Assembly (NCBI GenBank): GCA_017510605.1
Contig: JAFWMQ010000015.1
Location: forward strand, 62,001 to 126,000
From: Clostridiales bacterium
GTDB taxonomy: Bacteria; Bacillota; Clostridia; Saccharofermentanales; Saccharofermentanaceae
Length of the DNA: 64,000 nt
Direction of reading: 5' to 3'
In this document: positions 24,609 through 33,520 of the stretch, piece after piece
Position numbering within the stretch: position 1 is the stretch's first letter
How the letters are laid out: every line of letters begins with the position of its first letter
Notes under the pieces: generated by a model
The model's database searches: none
What the model was told of the DNA's origin: nothing
What the model saw: only the letters and a program-made list of their open reading frames with translations
Program-made: the position numbers and the translations under genes

Positions 24609-26090
24609 ATGTCTACCACATCTTTCATCAGCCAAATATTCGAATTCTTAGGCGAGCTTTTTAACAGCCTTGATAAAGGCACGCTTTTCTTTGGCAGTGT
24701 CTGGGATTTTATCAGATATGCGATAGATATTGTCCTCGTAACTTTCCTCTTCTACACGCTCCTTATGTTTATCAGGCAGACAAGAGCCTGGCAGCTTATC
24801 AAGGGTATTGTCCTCATCCTTGTTTTTGTAGCGTTCTGTGGTGTTATCGGACTCGACATGGTAGGCTTCATTTTCAACAGACTCCTTTACGTTGTTGCAA
24901 TGCTGTTTGTTGTACTGTTCCAGCCGGAATTAAGAAGAGCTTTGGAGACAGTTGGTCTTCGTACTTCCAGTGCTACCAATCCGTTCAGGCACAGCGAGTC
25001 AATAATGACAAAAGAAGAGCTCAACACATTTATCAAGGAGATCAGTTCTGCCTGCAAGGAGATGTCCAGGACATATACCGGAGCTTTGATCCTCATTGAG
25101 AGACATACGAGATTAGATGAACTTTTAGCTCAGGAAAACGCTGTTTCATTTGATTCTGAGGTTACCAGTTCGGTCCTTCAGAGTATTTTCTATAAAGGTT
25201 CGCCGATGCATGACGGTGGTCTGCTTATCCGTGACGGAAGAATAATAGCAGCCAGATGCCATGTTCCTCTCTCTGTTACCATGCATTCGCTCGAGCGTTC
25301 GGGAACACGTCACAGAGCGGCAGTAGGTGCCAGCGAGATGGGAGATACCGTTGCGGTAGTCGTATCGGAGGAAAGAGGCAAGACTTCTATTGCGGTCAAC
25401 GGAAGACTTTTCGAGATGAGATCTACTAAAGAGCTGGAAGCAAATCTCTCGTATCTTTTGGGACTTAAAGAATACGGCGGCGAGCAGAAAACATTTATTG
25501 GCAGGTTCTTTGATAAGCTCCACGGTAAATCAGGTTCCGGTGATAAGGTCCTGAGCAAGGAGGACGTTGAGAAAGCTGCCAAGAGCAAGGTTCCTGCTTC
25601 TGAACCTGTCGTAGCTGAGACGCAGGTGGAGATTGCAGGTGAACCTTCTGTGCCGATTACCATAAAGAATGCGGATCAGACCTCTAATTCAAAGCAGGTC
25701 GGAACTGCTACAAAGATAATCTTTATGGTTTTCTCGTTATTGATGTCCCTTTCTCTCTGGATCTATATACAGATCAATACAAACCCTGTTGTTACCAGGA
25801 ATATCACTGTTCCGATCCAGTACGACCAGACAGAGAATCTTCCCGCAAATATGGATGTATCGTATCCTATCAAGACTGTTGATCTTGAGATCGTAGGACG
25901 TGCCGGAACTGTAAATTCAATGACGGCTGATGATATTATTGCTACGATCGATTATTCGAAGCTTGATTCCAGCGATTCAGGAGTAGTCGAACTTCCTGTT
26001 ACCATTACGGGTAAGGACGGAAATGTATATTTCCGTGTCGAACGCCAGCTCCCGGAGACCATATCTGTAACGGTATATTCAGTCAATTAA
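24609..26090 (+). CDS. cdaA: Diadenylate cyclase CdaA fused to a CdaR-like YbbR domain
   Basis: It makes the essential second messenger c-di-AMP from two ATP. Residues 1-100 hold the membrane segments of CdaA. The DAC domain follows with YKGSPMHDGGLLIRDGRI (the DGA motif as DGG, near 200) and SGTRHRAAVG (RHR motif, near 236). A linker of about 90 residues leads to a further membrane span (IIFMVFSLLMSLSLWIYIQI, ~370) and one YbbR domain (NPVVTRNITVPIQYDQTENLP). In most Firmicutes, cdaA and cdaR are separate adjacent genes; here one frame encodes both with a single YbbR unit. ATG 24609 is eight bases after GAAGGAC. No glmM follows. Confidence 0.9.
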   Translation: MSTTSFISQIFEFLGELFNSLDKGTLFFGSVWDFIRYAIDIVLVTFLFYTLLMFIRQTRAWQLIKGIVLILVFVAFCGVIGLDMVGFIFNRLLYVVAMLFVVLFQPELRRALETVGLRTSSATNPFRHSESIMTKEELNTFIKEISSACKEMSRTYTGALILIERHTRLDELLAQENAVSFDSEVTSSVLQSIFYKGSPMHDGGLLIRDGRIIAARCHVPLSVTMHSLERSGTRHRAAVGASEMGDTVAVVVSEERGKTSIAVNGRLFEMRSTKELEANLSYLLGLKEYGGEQKTFIGRFFDKLHGKSGSGDKVLSKEDVEKAAKSKVPASEPVVAETQVEIAGEPSVPITIKNADQTSNSKQVGTATKIIFMVFSLLMSLSLWIYIQINTNPVVTRNITVPIQYDQTENLPANMDVSYPIKTVDLEIVGRAGTVNSMTADDIIATIDYSKLDSSDSGVVELPVTITGKDGNVYFRVERQLPETISVTVYSVN

Positions 26091-26126
26091 TTGATTTTTA
26101 TTGCCTTCGGGCAGAAAGGAAAATTT

Positions 26127-26789
26127 ATGTTGGAAACAAAAGATCTTATCGATTTGACTCACACCCTCGCCGCTCCTATTTTGGAAGACAAGAAATATCC
26201 ATGGGAAGCTCTCCCGTTGATCAAAGAATTTATCCTTCAGCTGGGACCGACACTTGATCCTGAAGTCTATGAGAACAAGGGCGATGGAATCTGGATCGCA
26301 AAGAGCGCCAAGGTATTTGATTCCGCATATATTGCTGGTCCCTGCATCATCGGGCCTGAGACTGAAGTCCGTCAGTGCGCATTTATCAGAGGAAGCGCTC
26401 TTATCGGAAGCAAGTGCGTTATCGGAAACTCCACGGAACTAAAGAATGTAATCATCAGTGATAATGTTCAGGTTCCTCATTACAACTATGTAGGAGACTC
26501 GATCTTAGGTTATAAGTCACATCTCGGTGCAGGTGCCATTACATCCAATGTTAAGTCTGATAAGACTCTTGTATGTGTTAAGAATGGTGATGAGGTAATT
26601 GAGACCGGCCTTAAGAAGTTTGCTGCCATAGTAGGTGACAACGTAGAAGTCGGATGCCAGAGTGTGCTTAATCCCGGTACAGTCATCGGCAAAGGCTCAA
26701 GAGTTTATCCTCTCTCAAGAGTAAGAGGCGTTATCCCTGCAAGATCGATCTTCAAGGATGCCGACAATATCGTAAGCATCGAGGAATGA
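26127..26789 (+). CDS. GlmU-like left-handed beta-helix acyltransferase/nucleotidyltransferase relative
   Basis: This 220-residue protein contains hexapeptide repeats of the left-handed beta-helix (AKVFDSAYIAGPCIIGPETEVRQ and later VIGKGSRVYPLSRV). It resembles the C-terminal domain of GlmU (NSTELKNVIISDNVQVPHYNYVGDSILG; HLGAGAITSNVKSD), but has no N-terminal uridylyltransferase domain. The HYNYVGDS segment matches the catalytic His region of GlmU acetyltransferases. It could acetylate a sugar-phosphate or bind UDP-sugars. The start follows GAAAGGAAAA. The reading frame runs upstream to the cdaA stop, but those residues are not supported. Confidence 0.8.
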   Translation: MLETKDLIDLTHTLAAPILEDKKYPWEALPLIKEFILQLGPTLDPEVYENKGDGIWIAKSAKVFDSAYIAGPCIIGPETEVRQCAFIRGSALIGSKCVIGNSTELKNVIISDNVQVPHYNYVGDSILGYKSHLGAGAITSNVKSDKTLVCVKNGDEVIETGLKKFAAIVGDNVEVGCQSVLNPGTVIGKGSRVYPLSRVRGVIPARSIFKDADNIVSIEE

Positions 26790-26845
26790 TAATTCCTTTA
26801 GTAATTTATCCGTATCTGTCTCATTAAGGAAAAGGAGCGGCTGTT

Positions 26846-27988
26846 TTGGAACTGACCATACTTATGCCTTGTTTAAATGAAGCCAAAACACTGGCTATAT
26901 GTATTAACAAGGCTAAAACATTTCTTAATGAAAACAATATCGATGGTGAAATAGTAATTGCTGACAACGGCAGTACCGACGGTTCCCAGAAGATAGCTGA
27001 AGATCTGGGAGCCAGAGTCGTAAATGTACCGGAAAAGGGATACGGAGCGGCTCTTATCGGCGGCTGTAATGCTGCTTTAGGTGATTATGTCATCATGGGA
27101 GATTCTGATGATTCATATGATTTTCTGAATCTCATGCCCTTTGTCGAAAAACTGCGTGAAGGCTACGAACTGGTAATGGGAAACCGCTTTAAAGGCGGGA
27201 TCGAGAAAGGGGCGATGCCTCCGTTACACAAGTATCTTGGCAATCCGGTTCTGTCTTTTATAGGCAGAGTGTTATACAGAAGCAATATCAGAGATTTTCA
27301 TTGCGGACTCCGCGGTTATAACAGGGAAAGCATTTTGAAGCTGAATCTTCATACTACCGGTATGGAATATGCCAGTGAGATGGTAGTCCAGGCTACATTG
27401 CATAAGCTCAGGATCACGGAAGTTCCCACCACTCTGAAGAAGGACGGAAGAGACAGGCCGCCGCATCTCAGAAGCTGGTCGGACGGCTGGAGACATCTGA
27501 CCTTCCTGCTTATGCATTCACCCCAATGGCTTTTCTTATATCCGGGCCTTATCTTTTTCATTGTGGGATTCTGTCTGAGTACTGTTCTTGTATTCGGGCC
27601 TGTCAGGATCGGGGATACGACATTTGATATAAACACGTTGCTTTATTCAGCTATCTCGACCATCCTGGGATTCCAGTTTATTCTGTTTTTCGTATTAACA
27701 AAGAAATATGCTGCAAAAACAGGCTTTATACCGGTTAATAAGACAGACGAGAAGATCAACAGATTCACTATGAACCGCGGAATCTTCTGGGGCGCTGTTT
27801 TATTCTTTTTGGGTGTTATCGGAGCGATAGTTTCAGTTGTTATATGGTCGAAAAGCGGATTTGGTGATCTTACTCCGGAGAAAATGTTCAGACTTACAAT
27901 TCCGGTCCTTATTTTTATTGTCTGCGGAATACAATTGATGTTCAGCAGCTTTTTCCTTGGAATCCTGGAGATCAAGACAAAGAAGTAA
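26846..27988 (+). CDS. Family 2 glycosyltransferase with C-terminal membrane spans (DPM1-like)
   Basis: The N-terminal ~220 residues form a GT-A domain: LTILMPCLNEAKTL, ADNGSTDGS, GDSDDSYDF (metal-binding DxD region) and MGNRFKGGIEKGAMP. This matches dolichol/polyprenyl-phosphate mannosyltransferase-like enzymes. About four C-terminal hydrophobic segments follow, like the GtrB-type membrane domain. It should move a sugar from a nucleotide donor to a membrane polyprenyl phosphate. The start is TTG 26846 with AAAAGGAGCGG upstream. It shares a bidirectional terminator with the converging HEAT-repeat gene. Confidence 0.88.
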   Translation: MELTILMPCLNEAKTLAICINKAKTFLNENNIDGEIVIADNGSTDGSQKIAEDLGARVVNVPEKGYGAALIGGCNAALGDYVIMGDSDDSYDFLNLMPFVEKLREGYELVMGNRFKGGIEKGAMPPLHKYLGNPVLSFIGRVLYRSNIRDFHCGLRGYNRESILKLNLHTTGMEYASEMVVQATLHKLRITEVPTTLKKDGRDRPPHLRSWSDGWRHLTFLLMHSPQWLFLYPGLIFFIVGFCLSTVLVFGPVRIGDTTFDINTLLYSAISTILGFQFILFFVLTKKYAAKTGFIPVNKTDEKINRFTMNRGIFWGAVLFFLGVIGAIVSVVIWSKSGFGDLTPEKMFRLTIPVLIFIVCGIQLMFSSFFLGILEIKTKK

Positions 27989-28020
27989 GCATAAGGCATA
28001 TGTTATTTCGGGAAATAAAT

Positions 28021-28042
28021 AAGGGCGCTGTTTGCGCCCTTT
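28021..28042. terminator. Bidirectional terminator
   Basis: AAGGGCGC-TGTTT-GCGCCCTT forms a stem with A and T tracts on either side, between convergent genes. Confidence 0.8.
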
Positions 28043-28067
28043 CCTTATAATCTAATCTTTCTTTATC

Positions 28068-28409
28068 TCAGACTACGCTGTCCTTAAGCTTATCAAAAGC
28101 GGCCTTTGCAACCTGTCTTACGTTAGGATCGGAATCTGCAAATGCAAGTTTCTTAACGTACTCTTCGCAATGCTTGGCGTGAATATCAGCAGCGGCTGTA
28201 GCGGCAGCTGCTCTTACCATAGGAGAAGAATCACGCAAAAGGGGAATGAGAGCCATTCCGGACTCGTAATTGGGAATCATGCCCATGGCTATGGCAACAG
28301 TCATGCGAACGTCATCTTCAGGGTTGTCGGCATACTTAACTAATGCGCCAAGTTTCTGCTTCGAGCCGAGCTTCAGGATTTTATCTTTTAAAGCGTCCGT
28401 ACGTCCCAT
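28068..28409 (-). CDS. Small HEAT-repeat protein
   Basis: This 113-residue protein has two to three HEAT/PBS-lyase-like helical repeats (LVKYADNPEDDVRMTVAIAMG; LLRDSSPMVRAAAATAAADI; FADSDPNVRQVAKAAFDKL). Each shows the D-P/S-VR pattern. Such repeats form a curved protein-binding surface. No catalytic motif or signal peptide is present. The partner is unknown and neighbours give no clue. AGGAG precedes the start in the minus-strand sense. Confidence 0.85.
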   Translation of the reverse strand: MGRTDALKDKILKLGSKQKLGALVKYADNPEDDVRMTVAIAMGMIPNYESGMALIPLLRDSSPMVRAAAATAAADIHAKHCEEYVKKLAFADSDPNVRQVAKAAFDKLKDSVV

Positions 28410-28504
28410 AGTCTATAGACTCCTGATATCGTTAATGCTAAACAATATTATAGAATAAAACTGATAAAAAAACATCAATATCACCAAAATACCCATAAAG
28501 AATA

Positions 28505-28555
28505 TTAGTTTTTAATATATTTTGCTCTATAATACTTTTGATTATACAATCAAAA
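28505..28555 (+). promoter_or_regulatory. Promoter and palindromic operator candidate of the GH5-like gene
   Basis: TTAGTT (28505-28510), 17 bases, TATAAT (28528-28533). A perfect inverted repeat, TTTTGATT-ATAC-AATCAAAA (28536-28555), covers the expected transcription start, a good place for a repressor. Confidence 0.5.
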
Positions 28556-28612
28556 CTAAAAAAATTGAAAGGTTTTTTTATTATTTTTGATTGATTTTGT
28601 GAGGATATTTAA

Positions 28613-29893
28613 ATGAGTAAAAGAATACGCGGAGTTATAGTCTTAGGACTTGTCGGGGTTTTTATGCTCTGTTCCTGTTCAACTAATTTAGGACCTGAGA
28701 CGCTTCCGTCAACAACACCTGCTACTGAACCGACGGAGACTATTCCCGAAGTGACAGAACCGACTGAAGAACCTACCCCTACGGAGGCACCTGAGCCTAC
28801 GAGTACTGCTGTAATAACAGACAGGATTGTTGATAAAAACGGACTTCTTAAAGTTGATGGGACAAAGATCGTAAACAGTGAGGAAGAGACAGTCGTTCTT
28901 AAGGGGATGAGTTCGTTCGGACTTGAAGACTGTGAAGGTTTCTTTACCTCTGAGATCGTTAAGACACTGGCCGAAGACTGGGGCTGTGATGTACTAAGGA
29001 TCGTCATTTCCGGCGATGAGACCAGCGACGGATATCTTTATGATCCCGATAAGTATTTCGACATGGTATGTAAGATATGCGATATGTGTATCGATCAGGG
29101 AATCTATGTGATAGTTGACTGGGATGTTCTCTATACAAATGATTATGACGATAACCTGGAACAGGCTTTGTTTTTCTTCCAGAGACTGTCAACCATTTAT
29201 CCTGAATCAGTCAACGTTATATATGAGGTAAATAACTATACTCTTTCAGCCGCGGATACTTCAGAAACCGATGATGAAGAAGACGATGAAGAAATAAATG
29301 AGTGGGAAGATATCATAAAGCCTTTTGCTTCAGAAGTTATTGAAGCCATCAGGGATAATGCCCCTGATAGTATTATAATTATCGGTGCGCCTGGAAATGG
29401 TCTCGAAATAAATATTGACCCGGATTCCAAACTCGATTATGACAACATAGTTTACGGGTGCCGTGTTTTCTCAGGCACTCATAAACAGGAACAAAGAGAC
29501 ACGATCCTCGAGGCGATCGATAATGATCTCTGTGTTTTTATAACCGAGTGGAGTTTTTGTACTGATGATACTAAGGGCGGTATCTTCACGAACGAGAGCA
29601 GGACATGGTCTGGTTTTCTTGATGAAAATGAGATCTCATGGTGCAACTTCGCGATTGGAAGTGAGATCGATAATGACACGAATGCGCTCAATTTGCATTC
29701 CGACAAATATACTCTTGAACAAAAGTATTCAGGACACTGGCCTGACGGCCTGATCTCCAATTCCGGTCTTTATGCAAGGGATCTGCTTTTAGAGGTTAAC
29801 ACGGAAGATGCCGTTACAGATACTGACACGGACGCTGGCACAGATACAGATACGGATACAGACGAGCCGGAACAAACATCCGATGATGAATAA
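28613..29893 (+). CDS. GH5-like surface lipoprotein lacking the catalytic acid/base
   Basis: It has a lipoprotein signal (Cys at 20 or 22), a Thr/Pro/Glu-rich linker (24-66) and a GH5 cellulase-like domain (about 75-380). The nucleophile Glu is present in FITEWSFC (312). The acid/base motif usually written YEIANEP reads YEVNNYT (204-210), so the Glu is replaced by Tyr. The DWH motif reads DWD (169-171) and the HFYAGTH motif reads RVFSGTH. An acidic insert (TSETDDEEDDEE) follows the altered site. The C-terminus ends in a Thr-Asp repeat. It is probably a glycan-binding or otherwise non-hydrolytic relative. Confidence 0.8.
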   Translation: MSKRIRGVIVLGLVGVFMLCSCSTNLGPETLPSTTPATEPTETIPEVTEPTEEPTPTEAPEPTSTAVITDRIVDKNGLLKVDGTKIVNSEEETVVLKGMSSFGLEDCEGFFTSEIVKTLAEDWGCDVLRIVISGDETSDGYLYDPDKYFDMVCKICDMCIDQGIYVIVDWDVLYTNDYDDNLEQALFFFQRLSTIYPESVNVIYEVNNYTLSAADTSETDDEEDDEEINEWEDIIKPFASEVIEAIRDNAPDSIIIIGAPGNGLEINIDPDSKLDYDNIVYGCRVFSGTHKQEQRDTILEAIDNDLCVFITEWSFCTDDTKGGIFTNESRTWSGFLDENEISWCNFAIGSEIDNDTNALNLHSDKYTLEQKYSGHWPDGLISNSGLYARDLLLEVNTEDAVTDTDTDAGTDTDTDTDEPEQTSDDE

Positions 29894-29912
29894 CAGGAAG
29901 AGTTAACTGCTG

Positions 29913-30506
29913 ATGTCCAGAAACGGCTACAGTATTGCGGGAAAAAGAGCAAGATGTGAACTGCTCGCTTTGGAGACTGAGAATCTGAGACTTGCCGTCC
30001 TTAAGAAGAGCGAAGCTCCAAGGGCGGCCCGCTATCTGATCAAAAACAGGGAGTTTCACAGGCAGTTCTCGCAAACGCATACTGACGACTATTTTACCTT
30101 GTCGACCCAGAAGAAATACCTGATCTACGATTGCAGTTCTTATCTTGACGGTACTTTGGTGCCTTTGTGGATCACGTTAAAAGGACAAAACGAGTTGATC
30201 GGACGTGTATCTTTCTTCAATTTCGCTTTTGGCGGCATGATGTCATGCGCTTGTGGTTATCATCTGGACAAGGACTTTACCGGCAAAGGGTATATGACAG
30301 AGGCCTTAAGGGGAGCAATGGCGTTTGTTTTCGATGAATACAAGCTTCACAGGATCGAAGCATTTATTCTTCCTGAGAACAACCCGTCCATAAATCTGGT
30401 AAGAAGGCTGGGTTTTCATTACGAAGGCCAGCGGAAATCATATATGCACATTAATGGCGAATACAGGGATCATGAAGCGTTCTATATTCTCGAGGATGAC
30501 ATGTAA
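29913..30506 (+). CDS. GNAT family N-acetyltransferase (RimJ/RimL-like)
   Basis: The 197-residue protein has the Acetyltransf_3 pattern: LIGRVSFFNFAFGGMMSCACGYHLDKDFTGKGYMTEALRGAMAFVFDE with the acetyl-CoA loop (F-TGKGYMTEAL). HRIEAFILPENNPSINLVRRLGFHYEGQ follows, the typical C-terminal GNAT strand-helix. Members acetylate N-terminal residues of ribosomal proteins or small molecules; the target here is unknown. It starts 19 bases after the GH5-like gene and may share its transcript. Confidence 0.85.
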   Translation: MSRNGYSIAGKRARCELLALETENLRLAVLKKSEAPRAARYLIKNREFHRQFSQTHTDDYFTLSTQKKYLIYDCSSYLDGTLVPLWITLKGQNELIGRVSFFNFAFGGMMSCACGYHLDKDFTGKGYMTEALRGAMAFVFDEYKLHRIEAFILPENNPSINLVRRLGFHYEGQRKSYMHINGEYRDHEAFYILEDDM

Positions 30507-30631
30507 CTTCGTGATTTTTGAGGTGATTTGGGCCTAAATCGAAAAAAGAATTAACTTGTAACAAAAAATCCATTTTTTTATTTGCAAAGTGTGTAATAAT
30601 AAACTATACGATTGTGTGGAGGTGATTTATA

Positions 30632-31060
30632 GTGAACAGAAAGAGATTTACGACCGTGCTTATTGCATCAATGATGGTCAGCGTAATGGCCCTCAGTCTT
30701 GCTGCATGTAAGAAGACTAAGCCTACGGAAACAACTCTTGAGTCTACTGAACAGACCACCACCACAACAACTACTATACCTACGACAACGCTCACCGAGT
30801 ATGCCGGACCAAAAACCAATGATGAGACGGTTACCTGGACTGAGACCAATCTTGAGACGCCTGTAACATATTATGCACAGGTATCCAAGGGAGAATTCCT
30901 TAATGTAAGAAAGGGTCCGGGCACACAATATGAGAAGGTCGGAACCCTTACAAGAGGCCAGACTGTCGTTTGTGTAGCTAAGGCCAGCGGCGGATGGTAT
31001 AAGACAGAGGACGGTTTCTATGTATCTGAAACTTACCTCACGGGAACAATGCCTACCTGA
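30632..31060 (+). CDS. SH3-domain lipoprotein
   Basis: This 142-residue protein has a lipoprotein signal (ALSLAAC, Cys near 26), a Thr-rich linker (about 31-55) and one bacterial SH3 domain (EFLNVRKGPGTQYEKVGTLTRGQTVVCV). SH3b domains bind peptidoglycan stem peptides, so it is probably tethered between membrane and wall. The start codon is GTG 30632 after a near-perfect GGAGGTGA at 30618-30625. It is monocistronic, followed by the tRNA promoter. Confidence 0.85.
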   Translation: MNRKRFTTVLIASMMVSVMALSLAACKKTKPTETTLESTEQTTTTTTTIPTTTLTEYAGPKTNDETVTWTETNLETPVTYYAQVSKGEFLNVRKGPGTQYEKVGTLTRGQTVVCVAKASGGWYKTEDGFYVSETYLTGTMPT

Positions 31061-31070
31061 TATTTTTCAG

Positions 31071-31099
31071 TTGATTATTTTCAAACCTTAGTGTAATAT
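31071..31099 (+). promoter_or_regulatory. tRNA promoter
   Basis: TTGATT (31071-31076), 17 bases, TAATAT (31094-31099), 28 bases before tRNA-Gly. Confidence 0.7.
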
Positions 31100-31127
31100 A
31101 CATAGGCACTTAGATTAAGTGCCATAT

Positions 31128-31201
31128 GCGAGTGTAGTTCAATGGTAGAACTTCAGCCTTCCAAGCTGACCACGTGGGTTCGATTCCCATCACTCGCTCC
31201 A
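31128..31201 (+). tRNA. tRNA-Gly (anticodon TCC)
   Basis: The acceptor GCGAGTG pairs with CACTCGC. The anticodon loop is CTTCCAA (TCC), reading GGA/GGG. The T arm is intact and CCA is encoded. Confidence 0.95.
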
Positions 31202-31278
31202 GGGTCATTAGCTCAGCTGGATAGAGCAACAGCCTTCTAAGCTGTGGGCCGGAGGTTCGAGTCCCCCATGGCTCACCA
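31202..31278 (+). tRNA. tRNA-Arg (anticodon TCT)
   Basis: It begins at the base after the CCA of tRNA-Gly. The loop CTTCTAA gives anticodon TCT, reading AGA/AGG. CCA is encoded. Two weak pairs are seen: G-T at acceptor position 2:71, and an A-C mismatch in the middle of the T stem (GGAGG with CCCCC). Confidence 0.92.
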
Positions 31279-31316
31279 GAAAAGCGCTTCGTTAATTCGG
31301 AGCGCTTTTGGTTTTT
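31279..31316 (+). terminator. tRNA operon terminator
   Basis: AAAAGCGCT pairs with AGCGCTTTT around a loop, followed by GGTTTTTA. Confidence 0.8.
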
Positions 31317-31460
31317 ATCCGGGTAGAAAGTGAAATGCATATTTTGTGCAGATAAATTGTTTTCGTACCGTATCAGCATTTAATATTTCCTAAGAAAAGT
31401 CTGTTTTAGGGACAACTTTTCTTTTGCCGTGTCCCGGCTTGAAGGATATCGAAATCTTTG

Positions 31461-31469
31461 TGTTATAAT
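31461..31469 (+). promoter_or_regulatory. Extended -10 promoter of the topoisomerase operon
   Basis: TGTTATAAT is a perfect extended -10, 51 bases before the start of the B-subunit gene. Confidence 0.55.
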
Positions 31470-31520
31470 CGAAAAGTCATAGCTATATATTTTATTATTA
31501 TTAAGGAGTTGGTCAGGAAT

Positions 31521-33515
31521 ATGCCGGGTAAGAACGATTACGGCAATGAGAGTATTTCGATGCTCAAGGGAGCGGACAGAGTCAGACTCCGTCCTGCTGT
31601 TATTTTCGGTTCTGATAATCTGGAGGGATGTATCCATTCCTTTTTTGAGATCTTATCTAATTCCATCGATGAGGCCAGAGAAGGCCACGGTGATAAGATC
31701 ATAATCACAAGATTTGCCGACGGTACGATCGAAGTCGAGGACTTCGGCCGCGGAATCCCCATGGATTACAATGCCAAAGAGGGAAGATACAACTGGGAAC
31801 TTGTTTATTGTGAGCTTTATGCAGGCGGCAAATACAACAATAATGCTTCAGGAGACTATGAATTCTCTTTAGGCCTCAATGGTCTTGGTGCCTGCGCAAC
31901 ACAGTATGCTTCGGAGTTTTTTGAGGTAACAGTGTTTAGGGATCATACAAGATATGATATGTCCTTTAAGAAGGGTGTTCCTGTCACGGAACTAATCCAG
32001 GAGCCATACAGATTCAGGAGGACCGGTACTGTCCAGCGTTGGAAGCCGGATACCGAAGTTTTTACGGAGATAATCATTCCTCTTGAGACATTTAAAGAGA
32101 TCATCAAGCGTCAGTCCGTTATCAACAGCGGAATCGAGTTCATACTTAAGGATGCCGGATCGGGCGAAGAGTTCTCTTTCATTTACCCTGAGGGAATCAA
32201 GGGCTATGTTGAAGAACTTTCCGACATGAAGGGTTTTACGGAAGTACATACATTCTCAGGTGAAGGAAAGGGCAGAGATAAAGAAGACCGTGACGAGTAT
32301 AAGGTCAGGGCTGAAGTTGCTTTCTGCTTCAACAATGAAGTTAATGCTCTCGAATACTTCCATAACTCCAGTTTCCTTGAGCATGGCGGATCTCCTGATA
32401 AAGCTGTCAGAAATGCTTTTGTTGCCGAGATCGATAAGCAGATCAAGCAGCGTGACAAGTATAAAGCCAACGAGTCCAAAATCATCTTTCAGGATGTTGC
32501 TGATTCTTTGATCCTTGTAACAAATACATTCTCTACACAGACCTCTTATGAGAACCAGACCAAGAAGGCCATTAACAACAAGTTCATCCAGGACTTTATG
32601 ACACAGCTCATAAGGGATAATCTTGAAGTCTGGTTTATCGAGAATAAGGACGCAGCTGATAAGACGATAGAGCAGATCCTCATCAATAAGCGTGCCAGAG
32701 AGAATGCCGAGAAGACCAAGGTCAATATCAAGAAGACTCTCATGGGCAAAGTCGATATTAATAACAGGATCAAGAAGTTTGTCGACTGCAGATCCAAAGA
32801 TGTAGCAAAGCGTGAGCTTTATATCGTTGAGGGTGATTCGGCTTTAGGTTCGGTCAAGCTTGGCCGTGATGCCGAATTCCAGGCTGTAATGCCTGTAAGA
32901 GGTAAGATCCTCAACTGTCTCAAAGCCGATTATGCAACGATCTTTAAGAGTGAGATAATCACTGATCTTCTCAAGGTCTTAGGGTGCGGCGTGGAGATCA
33001 AGAATAAGCACACGAAGGACATGAGCGCATTTAATCTCGATGACTTGAGATGGAACAAGATCATAATATGTACCGATGCGGACGTCGACGGTTTCCAGAT
33101 CAGAACACTGATACTGGCTATGCTCTACAGACTTACGCCTACTCTTATCGAGAAGGGATATGTCTATGTTGCTGAGTCGCCTCTTTTCGAGATCACATAC
33201 AGACCGAAGGGGAAGAATGCCAAAGAAGAGACGTATTTTGCTTTCAACGAGAAGGAGAAGACGGATATCTTAGCTAAGGTCGATCCCAAGCTCTGTACGA
33301 TCCAGAGATCAAAAGGTCTTGGTGAGAATGAGCCTGAGATGATGTGGCAGACGACCATGAATCCGAAGTCCAGACGTCTTATCAAGGCCTGCCCCGAGGA
33401 TGCCCAGAGGACGGCTGAGGTCTTTGATCTCCTTCTCGGAGATAATCTTGCAGGAAGAAAACTCCATATCGAGAATGATGGCAGCAAGTATCTCGATATG
33501 CTTGATTTAGGGTGA
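31521..33515 (+). CDS. Type IIA topoisomerase B subunit, divergent (GyrB/ParE-like)
   Basis: The 664-residue protein has the GHKL ATPase site (NSIDEAREG; VEDFGRGIPMD; GLNGLGACATQ, where GyrB has GLHGVGAS), a transducer domain and the TOPRIM domain (YIVEGDSALGS near 435; TDADVDGFQIRTLIL near 516). The C-terminus RSKGLGENEPEMMWQTTMNP is the usual B-subunit tail. I start at MPGKNDYG (31521); the longer frame begins in the promoter leader. With the next gene it forms an A2B2 enzyme that passes DNA duplexes. Motif differences suggest a second topoisomerase rather than housekeeping gyrase. Confidence 0.88.
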   Translation: MPGKNDYGNESISMLKGADRVRLRPAVIFGSDNLEGCIHSFFEILSNSIDEAREGHGDKIIITRFADGTIEVEDFGRGIPMDYNAKEGRYNWELVYCELYAGGKYNNNASGDYEFSLGLNGLGACATQYASEFFEVTVFRDHTRYDMSFKKGVPVTELIQEPYRFRRTGTVQRWKPDTEVFTEIIIPLETFKEIIKRQSVINSGIEFILKDAGSGEEFSFIYPEGIKGYVEELSDMKGFTEVHTFSGEGKGRDKEDRDEYKVRAEVAFCFNNEVNALEYFHNSSFLEHGGSPDKAVRNAFVAEIDKQIKQRDKYKANESKIIFQDVADSLILVTNTFSTQTSYENQTKKAINNKFIQDFMTQLIRDNLEVWFIENKDAADKTIEQILINKRARENAEKTKVNIKKTLMGKVDINNRIKKFVDCRSKDVAKRELYIVEGDSALGSVKLGRDAEFQAVMPVRGKILNCLKADYATIFKSEIITDLLKVLGCGVEIKNKHTKDMSAFNLDDLRWNKIIICTDADVDGFQIRTLILAMLYRLTPTLIEKGYVYVAESPLFEITYRPKGKNAKEETYFAFNEKEKTDILAKVDPKLCTIQRSKGLGENEPEMMWQTTMNPKSRRLIKACPEDAQRTAEVFDLLLGDNLAGRKLHIENDGSKYLDMLDLG

Positions 33516-33520
33516 TACAG

